A stretch of DNA of 28,864 bases from Bacteroidota bacterium (GTDB taxonomy: Bacteria; Spirochaetota; Spirochaetia; JABMQR01). Below are positions 1 to 8,054 of this stretch, one piece after another. The notes below the pieces were generated by a model that worked only from the letters and a program-made list of their open reading frames with translations, had not been told where the DNA came from and did no database searches. The position numbers were made by a program, and so were the translations under genes. Location: positions 1 to 28,864 of the forward strand of contig JABMQR010000317.1 in assembly GCA_013202335.1 (NCBI GenBank), written 5' to 3'. Position 1 is the stretch's first letter, and each line of letters starts with the position of its first letter.

Positions 1-22
1 ATTGAAACCTATGCTCTCATAA

Positions 23-32
23 ATGTAGTACA
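23..32. repeat. Left terminal inverted repeat of the IS
   Basis: ATGTAGTACA, exact reverse complement of 1848-1857. It lies 67 nt beyond the transposase stop codon. Confidence 0.55.
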
Positions 33-99
33 GAAAGATGCAACCAGGATTCTCCTCGCAGGTAGTTGAGCCCAATTCTCGATTTTTGATTCCCTGCTT

Positions 100-1824
100 T
101 TACTGAGTTTTCTTACGCTTTTTCTTTACCTTGGCACTCACTTTTTGTTCTACGTGGGGTATATCAATGTCAAAGGCTTCATAAATCTTTTTCTGCCGAT
201 CTGATATTTCTCCCCATACTTGCTTTCCTTTAGCAAGGGTGAACCGGTTAATACATTCAAGCTCATGGATTACCTTGTTGAAGGTAAGTTTTCGGGTGAA
301 TACCTCACGATGCTCGGTCATGGTTTTTCTCATCATACTTACCAGCATAGCTCCGAGCATAGTGACAAACACCTTTCCTTCAAGGGTTCGGTCACTTGCT
401 ACGTTTGGCCGGTCAAAACCGAGATCACTCTTCACCGCTTTGAACACCTTCTCTCCACCATCCTTCGCTCGATAGATCGAAAGGGTCTGTGTTGCTGAAA
501 GTGCTTCAGTCGTGAGAATCTCAAAGTACCCGAAGGCAGTACATCGCTCATCTATTGCCCGGATATCCCGTTCCAAATGAAACCGGTTGTTCCGGGTGTG
601 TATGATCTTCAAGAGCTTTTTATACTTGCGATACAACGGATTATTCTCCAATTCTTCGGGTTTAGGCCGGGTATCGGTTATTAGCTGGTTCAATGAATTT
701 AGCCCAAGGGCAAGATCGTCCAGCAGTTCAGTGGTATGCTGAGCCTTACGTACCGGATCAAGGAATAAATGCAGGTGAGCCTTTAGGCTTACCTCTTTGT
801 CATCCACCTTCAATCGGATAGTTCTGAGCTCACTTACCCCATATACCTGATGTGCATGATCGTAATGCTCAGCATCTTCAAATCGCCCAGCCCAGGATGA
901 GCGCATCTGCTTAAATTCATTCATGTTCGCTTTCATTGCCATGATTACTTTGAATCCCGACTGGTACAGCTGATAGATATTTAACCAGCTGCAATACCCG
1001 CGGTCGACAACAATCCTCTTATGCGGGTAACCGAGTAAACGCATCTGCTCAATAAACAAACGGATAGTCTTCACATCCGGCACGTTTGCCCGGTAGATTC
1101 GGTAGGAGACACAGCGGCCAATCCGATCATTATAGCAAAGAGCGATGGCTACGTGCCGCATACCAGGATCCTGTTTCCCGTGGGAAATCTCGGCATCAGA
1201 AAGATTTTTTGCATACGTTGAAATGGTCGTCGAATCAAAACTGAAGAAGCCTGATCCCCCCTGACCGGTATTTCGCTTCCTCTGTAGCTTCAGAAACTGA
1301 AGCACCTGCTCCTCACCTATGGATGCAAGTAAACCTGAGCTGGTGGATGAGGGAATGGTGAGAGCAAAGGGGTGTTCATGGGAACGGTCAAAAAAGGTGA
1401 AATCATCCAGGGCTGCCCCATGAGTGAGGATCATATAATAGGCAAGTGAACGAACCCTTTTTGATTGCTGAGTCCCAAAAACTGTTTCAAGATCTTCAGT
1501 AAACCCCTCGCGTTTACACAGCATGTCCAACAGATAGGTAGCTCCTGCCTTCTTTCTTTTTACCCCCACAAGATCGGTAAGTGCCGAATGTTCTGCATTC
1601 TGCTTCAGCTCCTTGGTATCGGATTTGAGTGTTTCCAGTTCACTTTCAAGCTTACGTTTTTGTTCACGCTCAAGGTAAAAACGATTTGGGATAAACTCAC
1701 CATCTACTTCTTTACCGATACATGTTTTGAACTGTCTCGGGTAGGGATACTCAGGAACTCGTTTACACTCAGTCTCATATATGGCTAAGGATCCGTTGGG
1801 ATTGCTTCTTTTGGTAATATACAT
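100..1824 (-). CDS. IS1634-like DDE transposase
   Basis: A 574-residue transposase that would cut and rejoin the ends of its own IS. The catalytic triad is readable. The first Asp is D197 in FFSFDSTTIS, the second is D274 in IVVDRGY, and the Glu is E458 in the IYRAKDGGEKVF motif followed by K465. That E-x6-K spacing is a hallmark of the IS4 superfamily, and the large insert between the second Asp and the Glu fits the IS1634 group. The C-terminus ends in a Lys/Arg-rich tail. The ATG is preceded by AGGAGG at ideal spacing. The frame has no interruption, so the enzyme may be active. Confidence 0.9.
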   Translation of the reverse strand: MYITKRSNPNGSLAIYETECKRVPEYPYPRQFKTCIGKEVDGEFIPNRFYLEREQKRKLESELETLKSDTKELKQNAEHSALTDLVGVKRKKAGATYLLDMLCKREGFTEDLETVFGTQQSKRVRSLAYYMILTHGAALDDFTFFDRSHEHPFALTIPSSTSSGLLASIGEEQVLQFLKLQRKRNTGQGGSGFFSFDSTTISTYAKNLSDAEISHGKQDPGMRHVAIALCYNDRIGRCVSYRIYRANVPDVKTIRLFIEQMRLLGYPHKRIVVDRGYCSWLNIYQLYQSGFKVIMAMKANMNEFKQMRSSWAGRFEDAEHYDHAHQVYGVSELRTIRLKVDDKEVSLKAHLHLFLDPVRKAQHTTELLDDLALGLNSLNQLITDTRPKPEELENNPLYRKYKKLLKIIHTRNNRFHLERDIRAIDERCTAFGYFEILTTEALSATQTLSIYRAKDGGEKVFKAVKSDLGFDRPNVASDRTLEGKVFVTMLGAMLVSMMRKTMTEHREVFTRKLTFNKVIHELECINRFTLAKGKQVWGEISDRQKKIYEAFDIDIPHVEQKVSAKVKKKRKKTQ

Positions 1825-1847
1825 ACATCCTCCTGAAGTACATATAT

Positions 1848-1857
1848 TGTACTACAT
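1848..1857. repeat. Right terminal inverted repeat of the IS
   Basis: TGTACTACAT, the complement of 23-32, located 23 nt upstream of the transposase start codon. Confidence 0.55.
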
Positions 1858-1905
1858 AATGGCAAAGAACACAAGCATGGATTCGCAAATAAGTGTATAT
1901 TTTAA

Positions 1906-2268
1906 AAGAATTTATTTCGACGTGTAAGCTTTTCTGGCAGCTTCTGTACTACAATTGCCGAGAGCATAGGATTAAAGGGAGTTTCTTGTTTGGACAAAAA
2001 ACCGACTGGAAAATACAAGGATATGGTAAATCTATCTCTTCTTTGGGTAAGTAAAGAAAATCGGAGGAAAGGTATCGCTAAAAAACTTCTAAATCTTTGT
2101 AAAATGGAAGGGAAAAAAAGCGATGTTGAAAAGTTGTATATATCTGCTGCTCCTTCCAAAAATACAGTTGATTTCTATCTTGAAATGGGATGTCAGATAA
2201 CTGAAGAAATTGATCCGGAAATGTACAAGAAAGAACCTGAAGATATTCACCTAGAGTTGAAATTATAA
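1906..2268 (+). pseudogene. C-terminal fragment of a GNAT N-acetyltransferase
   Basis: The open frame runs from just after a stop at 1903-1905 to the TAA at 2266-2268. It encodes the C-terminal part of a GNAT fold. A beta strand leads into the acetyl-CoA loop (LLWVSKENRRKGIAKKLL, the R-x-x-G-x-G/A element), followed by LYISAAPSKNTVDFYLEMGC and the ending EPEDIHLELKL. Members of this family normally have about 80-90 more N-terminal residues, and these are missing. The only start codon in frame is a TTG at 1990 with no convincing ribosome binding site. The IS ends 48 nt upstream, so truncation by insertion or a linked deletion is the simplest reading. The fragment lacks the substrate-binding half and is probably non-functional. 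Confidence 0.7.
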
Positions 2269-2296
2269 AATAACAGAGAATGCAAAGAGGAACACA

Positions 2297-2767
2297 TTGA
2301 AAACATATCCAGTGAGAACATCAGCTAAAGCAATTATAATTAAAGATGAGCACCTTTTAGTGATGAAACATAAGCAAAGTTCCGATGAGTATTATATTCT
2401 CCCCGGTGGGGGAGTAAATCATAATGAAAGTCTTGAAACTGCGCTCAAACGGGAATGTCTCGAAGAGGTTGGCGCTGAAATATTGGTTCAGGACATAGTA
2501 TTCGTGAGAGATTACATCGCTGACAACCATGAGTTTGCCAAACAGGATCCAGGATTTCACCAGGTTGAGATTATGTTTCAGTGTGAGATTTTAAATTCAA
2601 AGACACTTCATGAACAAACTGAACCTGATAAGACTCAAATTGGGGTTGAGTGGGTGTCCCTTAAGAATCTTGCGAACCTTCCTCTGTATCCAAAAATATT
2701 ATGCAAAGAGATAGCGGCACTTTATCAAAATCAATCTGATAAAGTGTATTTAGGGGACGCAAATTGA
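2297..2767 (+). CDS. Nudix family hydrolase
   Basis: A 156-residue protein with a complete Nudix box at about residues 38-60, GGVNHNESLETALKRECLEEVG. The G-x5-E-x7-R-E-x2-E-E-x-G spacing is exact, so metal binding and pyrophosphate hydrolysis of a nucleoside-diphosphate-linked substrate are expected. The substrate cannot be read from the sequence. The start is a TTG preceded by AAAGAGG about six bases upstream. The gene follows the GNAT fragment by 28 nt in the same direction. GNAT and Nudix genes are common passengers in accessory DNA, which fits the neighbouring IS. Confidence 0.85.
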   Translation: MKTYPVRTSAKAIIIKDEHLLVMKHKQSSDEYYILPGGGVNHNESLETALKRECLEEVGAEILVQDIVFVRDYIADNHEFAKQDPGFHQVEIMFQCEILNSKTLHEQTEPDKTQIGVEWVSLKNLANLPLYPKILCKEIAALYQNQSDKVYLGDAN

Positions 2768-3046
2768 GGATTGTCATGTTAGAGATTGATTAATCCCTCG
2801 GGAACAAGTATTTCAACGGGATTTATGAGCTGGAAGAAAAATCGGCTTTTCTGTTGAATTCAATCTGATTCCCTGCCCAATATGGGTCGGATGGTGTTTG
2901 GAGGTATACATGAATAGAAATAGAAGTAATGCAATTATGAGAAAAGGTTGGAAAGACAAGTAGTGTAGACTTTTACCTAATGCCATCAATAATCAGTCTT
3001 TCCTGTTCGCAAAAATAATCACATTAAAATTTTTTAGGAGAGACTT
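2768..3046. other. Non-coding gap with coding-like remnants
   Basis: No complete gene is recognised in this 279-nt gap. A 17-codon ORF at 2910-2963 starts with ATG five bases after GGAGG and ends in TAG. A stretch at about 2799-2909 reads as protein-like sequence (NKYFNGIYELEEKSAFLLNS, then a stop codon, then more open frame). Both look like debris of a decayed gene rather than functional features. An AGGAG at 3036-3040 serves the next gene. Confidence 0.3.
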
Positions 3047-4054
3047 ATGATGAAATTGTCCTTAATGAAGGATGTTGTAGAAAAATCGGTTAATTCAAAT
3101 TGGGATTGTGAATTGGCTAAAGATTTAATAAAACCATGGAATCATGATGAGAAATGGGTCAAATATTGGAGAGCCAGTGCTAATTTTGTCTGCTTTTTCA
3201 AATATAGAGATATACAGTATGTTGCACGATTCAATACATCTAATGAACGAACTATTCAGGAATTGGATGCAGAAATTAATTTGTTGAATTATTTGGATTC
3301 GAAAAATGTTAATATTGCTAAACCCGTTATATCAAACAATAATCGCTATGTAGAAGAGCAGAAAACGCCATATGGTAAATTTTATACTGTTGTTTTTGAC
3401 TATGTTTCCGGAAAGCATCTTGAAATTGAAGACTTCAATTTAGAGGGGTTTTATAAGTGGGGAAAAAGTTTAGGTCAAATGCATCAAGTTATGAAGGAAG
3501 TTCCTGAATCATTTCAGATAAGAAGAAAAACACATAATGAATTGTTTGAAAACCTAATCACAAAATATCTACCTAATGATGACATAGAAGCCCTCGAAAT
3601 TGAGAGAATAAAAAGATGGTTAAGCTCCCTTACCATGAATAAAGATAATTATGGGATAATTCATTATGATTTTGAACTGGATAATCTAATCTGGAATGAT
3701 GATGGGATATTTGTCATCGATTTTGATGATGCGATATATTCATGGTTTGCTGCAGATATTGCTTATGCTTTACGGGATTTGTTTAGTGAAGGTGAAAAAA
3801 TCAACTTACATGATGAAAAATTTCTAAAGTTTATCCAGGGGTATAGAGAGATAACTTCATTACCAGAAGATCAAATAAAACAAATACCCTTTTTCTATAA
3901 ATTTCATAATTTTATAACTTACAAAAAACTGGAGAGATCTATAGATCTTAAGGTACATGATGAGAACCCGGAATGGATGAACAATCTGATTTCTAAACTG
4001 GATAAGGTTAAAAAAGAGTATTATCAACATTTTCAGGAGAGTGATATTTGGTAA
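3047..4054 (+). CDS. Aminoglycoside phosphotransferase (APH)-like kinase
   Basis: A 335-residue protein of the APH/choline-kinase fold. The Brenner-type catalytic loop is HYDFELDN (H206, catalytic D208, N213). The metal-binding Asp follows in VIDFDDA (D225). The N-lobe includes a beta strand QYVARFN and an E-x-x-LL helix (residues 72-82). The family phosphorylates small hydroxylated substrates such as aminoglycosides, choline, homoserine or sugars, and the substrate here is unknown. The start is the first of two adjacent ATGs, after AGGAG. The gene is visibly more AT-rich than the biosynthetic genes to its right. Together with the nearby IS this suggests horizontal acquisition. Confidence 0.8.
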   Translation: MMKLSLMKDVVEKSVNSNWDCELAKDLIKPWNHDEKWVKYWRASANFVCFFKYRDIQYVARFNTSNERTIQELDAEINLLNYLDSKNVNIAKPVISNNNRYVEEQKTPYGKFYTVVFDYVSGKHLEIEDFNLEGFYKWGKSLGQMHQVMKEVPESFQIRRKTHNELFENLITKYLPNDDIEALEIERIKRWLSSLTMNKDNYGIIHYDFELDNLIWNDDGIFVIDFDDAIYSWFAADIAYALRDLFSEGEKINLHDEKFLKFIQGYREITSLPEDQIKQIPFFYKFHNFITYKKLERSIDLKVHDENPEWMNNLISKLDKVKKEYYQHFQESDIW

Positions 4055-4069
4055 CAGAATGAATAAAGC

Positions 4070-5083
4070 TTAATCCAGTTCCCGAATTATCCTGCAAATC
4101 TCGTCAGCATCCTCGTTGGAGATATCCAGATGGGTAACCATCCTGATTGCGTCAGGATCAACTGAAAAACAGAGAATGCCGGCAGTTTTAAGTTTTTCCA
4201 CAATTAATTCCGCATTAGTTCCCGGGGTGTTGAAGATGATAATATTTGTATCAACCATATTGGGGTCGATATCTGCCCAGGAGACAGAGGCTAAAGCTTC
4301 AGAAATCTTAGCTGCATTGTTGTGGTCATCTGCCAGCCGCTTAATGTTGTTATCCAGTGCGTAGAGACCGGCAGCTGCAAGAATCCCGGCCTGACGCATG
4401 CCGCCTCCCAGCATCTTACGTACCTTGCGGGCTTTTAGGATAAATTCGCTGCTTCCGCACAGCATGCTGCCCACCGGTGCTCCAAGACCTTTGGAGAGGC
4501 AGAAAGAGACCGTATCTGCAAACCTGCAGATATCTTTTACCGGGACATCCAATGCGGTCACCGCATTCATGAGCCTGGCTCCATCCATATGAATAGGAAT
4601 GCTGTGTTTGGCAGCAAGAGCTGCAATCTCTTTCAAAGTTTGGAGAGGGTAGCAGGTTCCGTTTGTGGTGTTTTCCACCTCAATCATACCGACTGAAGCC
4701 ATGGCATAATCCCGTGGAAACAGGTGCTTTTCAATCTCTGAAGGATCTAAAAGCCCCCGTTCTCCATCAAGACCAATAGGAAGTACTCCTGCAATTGCCG
4801 CAGGTGAACCCACTTCATGTTCGATGATATGGCTGTTTCTGTGAGCAAGTACTTCATTCCCTCTGCCGCAATTTATATATAAAGCCAGAAGATTACCCAT
4901 GGAGCCTGAGGTCACATATAATGCAGCTTCTTTGCCGGTAAGTTCTGCAGCCCGTTTTTCCAGTTCATTGATCGTGGGATCTTCGTGGTAGACATCATCG
5001 CCTACCTCGGCACTCATGATAGCTTCCCGCATCGCGGCTGCGGGTTTTGTTAACGTATCACTGCGCATATCATAATATTTCAT
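4070..5083 (-). CDS. ltaE: Low-specificity L-threonine aldolase
   Basis: A 337-residue PLP enzyme of fold type I that splits L-threonine or L-allo-threonine into glycine and acetaldehyde. Family landmarks are the N-terminal RSDTLTKP, GDDVYHEDPTINELEKRAAEL, the PLP-phosphate-binding TSGSMGN (59-64), HMDGARLMNA with the pyridine-nitrogen Asp at D167, and the Schiff-base lysine K198 in FCLSKGLGAPVGSM. Length matches the family. It lies 23 nt downstream of the ATP-grasp gene in the same direction, so the two are probably co-transcribed. It converges on the APH-like gene with only 15 nt between stop codons and no visible terminator. Confidence 0.93.
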   Translation of the reverse strand: MKYYDMRSDTLTKPAAAMREAIMSAEVGDDVYHEDPTINELEKRAAELTGKEAALYVTSGSMGNLLALYINCGRGNEVLAHRNSHIIEHEVGSPAAIAGVLPIGLDGERGLLDPSEIEKHLFPRDYAMASVGMIEVENTTNGTCYPLQTLKEIAALAAKHSIPIHMDGARLMNAVTALDVPVKDICRFADTVSFCLSKGLGAPVGSMLCGSSEFILKARKVRKMLGGGMRQAGILAAAGLYALDNNIKRLADDHNNAAKISEALASVSWADIDPNMVDTNIIIFNTPGTNAELIVEKLKTAGILCFSVDPDAIRMVTHLDISNEDADEICRIIRELD

Positions 5084-5106
5084 AATAAAGACTCCCGGAT
5101 TACATA

Positions 5107-6294
5107 TTAGGTTAAAATGTTCGGTAACAGAATAAATTCTTTCAGATCGGATTGCAACAGGCGGTATAGTTCCCCAATATCACTTTTATGGGTTTTTGCA
5201 AAGACAAACCCAAATACATTATATTTTGCAGCATCAATCGACCGAAACTCCAGCGGCTCACTCAGGGTTTTTATAAGAGCCTCTGCATCAAACGAAGAGA
5301 TCGAGTCAGGATGCATACCAGTTGAGTTGTCCAGAACGATTATACTGTAGATGTATGCTCCCATCTGTTCCTGTATCATATTCCAATCCGGATGGGTGTT
5401 TGCAAAGAAGTATTCATACTGATTGAATCCATACGCATATTTACTGATGTCCGGAAGAGAGCACCAGCCACCGAAACGGAGAGGATTTATCTCAATAGGA
5501 ATAATACCGTATTTCTCAGAGATTCTGACCTCTGCATGGAGAGGAAAATTTTTCAAATCAGACTTACTGCCTGCAATCTTAAGAAACTCAGTAAAAGGCT
5601 CCAGATAATCTGCAAGAATCTCACCGGAGGTAATGTAGATTCGGTCACTGAGATCATCTTCTGAGGAGAACAGGTGTTTAAAGATGCCAAGAATAACCGG
5701 ATTGCCGGATTCATCAAAATAGGCATCAAATGCAAACTCCTCTCCCTCAATACACTCCTCAATAATTAACTGAGAGGAGTTCAGAACAACTTCAGGATAG
5801 GTCCCGGCAGCCTCTGTCAGACTTTGCTGAATATCTCTGACCGCTGCATCCCACTCTCCCGGTTCGTTAACCTTATGCACACCCACGCTGAAGAATCCAA
5901 TGGCGGGTTTAACAATACAGGGGAAACGGAGTTTTGCCGGGTTAACAGCAGTCAGATCGGATAAATCTGCTGAAGTGTAAAAGAAATCAGGGTATTGATC
6001 TGCAGTATGATCCCTGAACAGGATTTTGTTCTTAAAAACAGCAATCTTCTCTGAAATACCTGCTGTATCCAGATGTTTTGCGACATCCCCAAGTCCATTT
6101 TCGGAGTTGGTATAAATCGCAGTCTCTTCACCGGATGAGTAGAGGCGCAAAGCTTCTTCGGGAGTAATAAAGGAGTAGCTGCCGGACTCGCCGAGCAGTT
6201 CCCGTGCCTGTGGAGTATCCACAACGTTAAAGGAGTTGCCCAGAATAGTTTTTTTAATATAGTCAGAAACATACGGGTGATCGATATATATCAT
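5107..6294 (-). CDS. ATP-grasp domain protein of unknown substrate
   Basis: A 395-residue protein with an ATP-grasp core. It has an ATP-binding strand RFPCIVKPAIGFFSVGVHKV, the adenine-linker region LIIEECIEGEEFAFDAYFDE, and the metal-binding IPIEINPLRFGG near the C-terminal third. ATP-grasp enzymes usually join a carboxylate to an amine or thiol through an acyl phosphate, and the substrates cannot be named here. The frame is open upstream to a TTG at 6381, which would add 29 residues. I prefer the ATG at 6294, because MIYIDHPYVSDY resembles a natural N-terminal Rossmann strand and a weak AGCAGG lies upstream. The gene sits between aroA and ltaE on the same strand. Confidence 0.7.
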   Translation of the reverse strand: MIYIDHPYVSDYIKKTILGNSFNVVDTPQARELLGESGSYSFITPEEALRLYSSGEETAIYTNSENGLGDVAKHLDTAGISEKIAVFKNKILFRDHTADQYPDFFYTSADLSDLTAVNPAKLRFPCIVKPAIGFFSVGVHKVNEPGEWDAAVRDIQQSLTEAAGTYPEVVLNSSQLIIEECIEGEEFAFDAYFDESGNPVILGIFKHLFSSEDDLSDRIYITSGEILADYLEPFTEFLKIAGSKSDLKNFPLHAEVRISEKYGIIPIEINPLRFGGWCSLPDISKYAYGFNQYEYFFANTHPDWNMIQEQMGAYIYSIIVLDNSTGMHPDSISSFDAEALIKTLSEPLEFRSIDAAKYNVFGFVFAKTHKSDIGELYRLLQSDLKEFILLPNILT

Positions 6295-6444
6295 AGTCTG
6301 AACCTGCTGTGAAAGTATTTGACCCGACAGAAATCTATCAGGTCTTATCTCTGTTTCGAAAAGTAACTGAGGCAATTTCAAAAATCTAAAAACCCAAATC
6401 CTTGATTTGGTTCATTTTCCGGGAAATTGTCTTTTGAAGTTATC

Positions 6445-7779
6445 TCAATTTTGCAGAATTTTATCAAGCAGACTGAAAAAGGTGGGGAATGTGACAGAAG
6501 TAGCTTCAGCCCCGGTAATGGTAAGAGGAGTCTCAGTACATAATCCGGCAACTGCAAGTGACATAATTACCCGGTGGTCTCCATGCCCTTCAACAACGCC
6601 TCCGGAAAGCTTTCCAACACCTTGAATTACCAGTCCATCTTCAAGTTCAGTTATATCAGCACCAAGTAGGGTAAGCTCTTTCGCCATCACCTCGATCCGG
6701 TCGGTCTCTTTTATTCTGGCCTGCGGAACATTCAGTAAACGTGTAGTTCCGCCTGCAAAACAGCCGGTTACTGCAAGAATAGGAAGGGCATCCGGGGCAG
6801 CATTTAAATCAATATCTATTCCTTTAAGCTTCCCGGGTGCAGATCCGGAAACGGTAACCGCATCTCCATCCCAGGATATTGTGCAGCCCATCTGTTCCAG
6901 CCAGCCAAGCACTGCTTTATCGCCCTGTGAATCGTTTTCAACCAGACCGTCAATAGTTAGCGTAGAGCCGGTAACAGCAGCAGCGCAAAAGAAGAAAGAG
7001 GCTGAGGAGTAGTCTCCGGGAATGAGTTTTTCAAAAGATTGATATCTGCTTTTCCCCGGGAATGTGAATTGGGACATCCCTTCATGCTGATAGGGAATTT
7101 CCTGATCGTCCAGCCACTCCATAGTCATCTCCGCATAGGGTGCTTCATTCAGGAGTGTTACCTCTATAGTGCTTTGCCCCATTGCAGCAGGAGCAGCAAG
7201 AAGGAGACAGGAGAGATATTGACTGGTAGGGCAGTCTATGCTTGTAGACCCGCCCTGCAGTGGACCTTTAATGTATACAGGCGGACATCCGGGAGCGCCT
7301 TTAATTGCTGATGGAGGAAGGTGTGATTCAGGGATCGTGAAAGAAACTTCGGCACCAAGATCCCGAAGACTGTTGAGTAAATTTTCAACGGGTCTGCTTC
7401 TTATTTGTTCATCACCGGTAAGAATAACCGGAATACCCAGAGATGCTGCAAAACCAGCCCCCAGATATAAGGTCGTACCGGAGTTGCCGACATCAAGCAC
7501 CAGCGGATTTTCTTTCGTATATTTCAGGCTTAGTTCCCGGGCCTTGTCCGTCCCGGAAATTCCGGTAACATCCCAGTAGGTATCTGATTTTACAATCTCT
7601 GCCCCGATACTTTTACAGAAGGAAAAGCAGGATAAGGTATCCTGTGAATCCAGAGGATTGTGAAGCCTGCTTACACCCTCTGCTGCGGATGCAATAAGCA
7701 GCGCCCGAATGGTTTGAGATTTTGATGAGGGGATTGCTATGGTTCCGCTGATATTGCCTTGAGCTGCTATTTTATTCAT
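6445..7779 (-). CDS. aroA: 3-phosphoshikimate 1-carboxyvinyltransferase (EPSP synthase)
   Basis: Transfers the enolpyruvyl group of PEP to shikimate-3-phosphate in the chorismate pathway. Diagnostic elements include the N-terminal SSKSQTIRALLIASAA (Lys, Ser and Arg contacting the substrates), LDVGNSGTTLYLGAG, SYL-type region QGGSTSIDCPTSQYLS, the catalytic Asp in DLNAAPDALPILAV, and RIKETDRIEVMAKEL. The 444 residues from the chosen ATG fit the family. An in-frame TTG at 7830 would add 17 residues (HTYLLIWINYWRI...) unlike any EPSP N-terminus, so the ATG giving MNKIAAQGNISG is preferred. The gene is divergent from the ilv-leu operon, and the two promoters must share the 109 bp between them. 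Confidence 0.93.
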   Translation of the reverse strand: MNKIAAQGNISGTIAIPSSKSQTIRALLIASAAEGVSRLHNPLDSQDTLSCFSFCKSIGAEIVKSDTYWDVTGISGTDKARELSLKYTKENPLVLDVGNSGTTLYLGAGFAASLGIPVILTGDEQIRSRPVENLLNSLRDLGAEVSFTIPESHLPPSAIKGAPGCPPVYIKGPLQGGSTSIDCPTSQYLSCLLLAAPAAMGQSTIEVTLLNEAPYAEMTMEWLDDQEIPYQHEGMSQFTFPGKSRYQSFEKLIPGDYSSASFFFCAAAVTGSTLTIDGLVENDSQGDKAVLGWLEQMGCTISWDGDAVTVSGSAPGKLKGIDIDLNAAPDALPILAVTGCFAGGTTRLLNVPQARIKETDRIEVMAKELTLLGADITELEDGLVIQGVGKLSGGVVEGHGDHRVIMSLAVAGLCTETPLTITGAEATSVTFPTFFSLLDKILQN

Positions 7780-7823
7780 ATTCTCAATAATACGCCAATA
7801 ATTAATCCAAATCAACAGGTATG

Positions 7824-7853
7824 TATGCAAAAACTTACATAAATATGCAAAAA
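7824..7853. repeat. Direct repeat TATGCAAAAA with 20-bp period (possible operator)
   Basis: TATGCAAAAA occurs at 7824-7833 and again at 7844-7853. The two copies are exactly 20 bp apart, about two helical turns, so they face the same side of the DNA. They lie upstream of the ilv promoter and in the region that must contain the aroA promoter. A regulator binding both genes is possible but not shown. Confidence 0.35.
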
Positions 7854-7887
7854 ATATACTGAAAAAACAGATTAAACAATATTTACC

Positions 7888-7916
7888 TTGACATATTTAG
7901 TGAGCAGGAGTATAAA
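7888..7916 (+). promoter_or_regulatory. Sigma70-type promoter of the ilv-leu operon
   Basis: TTGACA at 7888-7893, a 17-bp spacer, and TATAAA at 7911-7916. The -35 box and spacer are consensus and the -10 box has one mismatch. Transcription would start near 7923, giving a leader of about 475 nt before ilvN. Confidence 0.8.
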
Positions 7917-7998
7917 AGATTACAATTAGTGGTGGATATAGGTGAAAAGGTCTTAACGAAACGTACCAAACACATTATACTGCCTCTTTATTAGTTAA

Positions 7999-8017
7999 AA
8001 GTTTGCAAAGCAAACTT
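7999..8017 (+). promoter_or_regulatory. Perfect hairpin upstream of the leader ORF
   Basis: AAGTTTGC, loop AAA, GCAAACTT: eight perfect base pairs in the 5' untranslated leader, ending 38 nt before the leader peptide start. No T-run follows, so it is not an intrinsic terminator. It could protect the transcript's 5' end or time RNA polymerase. Confidence 0.45.
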
Positions 8018-8054
8018 CGATCAGTAACCTTTAGTACGAACAAAGGAAAGAATT

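Larger units (their letters stand above)
23..1857 (-). mobile_element. IS4-superfamily (IS1634-like) insertion sequence
   Basis: A single long transposase gene is bracketed by a perfect 10-bp inverted repeat, ATGTAGTACA at 23-32 and its complement at 1848-1857. This gives an element of about 1.8 kb, the usual size for IS1634-type elements. The repeats do not extend convincingly inward. The outward flanks (17-22 and 1858-1863) are not identical, so no target-site duplication is seen. Either the true ends differ by a few bases or the flanks have changed. The right end abuts an acetyltransferase fragment. Boundaries are inferred from the repeat, not from a database match. Confidence 0.7.

Noticed and set aside
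11..1870. Target-site duplication of the IS
   Set aside because: The six bases outside each inverted repeat (17-22 and 1858-1863) do not match.
6295..6381. Longer ATP-grasp start at TTG 6381
   Set aside because: No ribosome binding site at proper distance, and the ATG at 6294 begins a natural first strand. The longer form cannot be fully excluded because it would close the gap to aroA.
7780..7830. Longer aroA start at TTG 7830
   Set aside because: The extra residues are hydrophobic and aromatic and unlike EPSP synthase N-termini. The ATG at 7779 gives the standard start.
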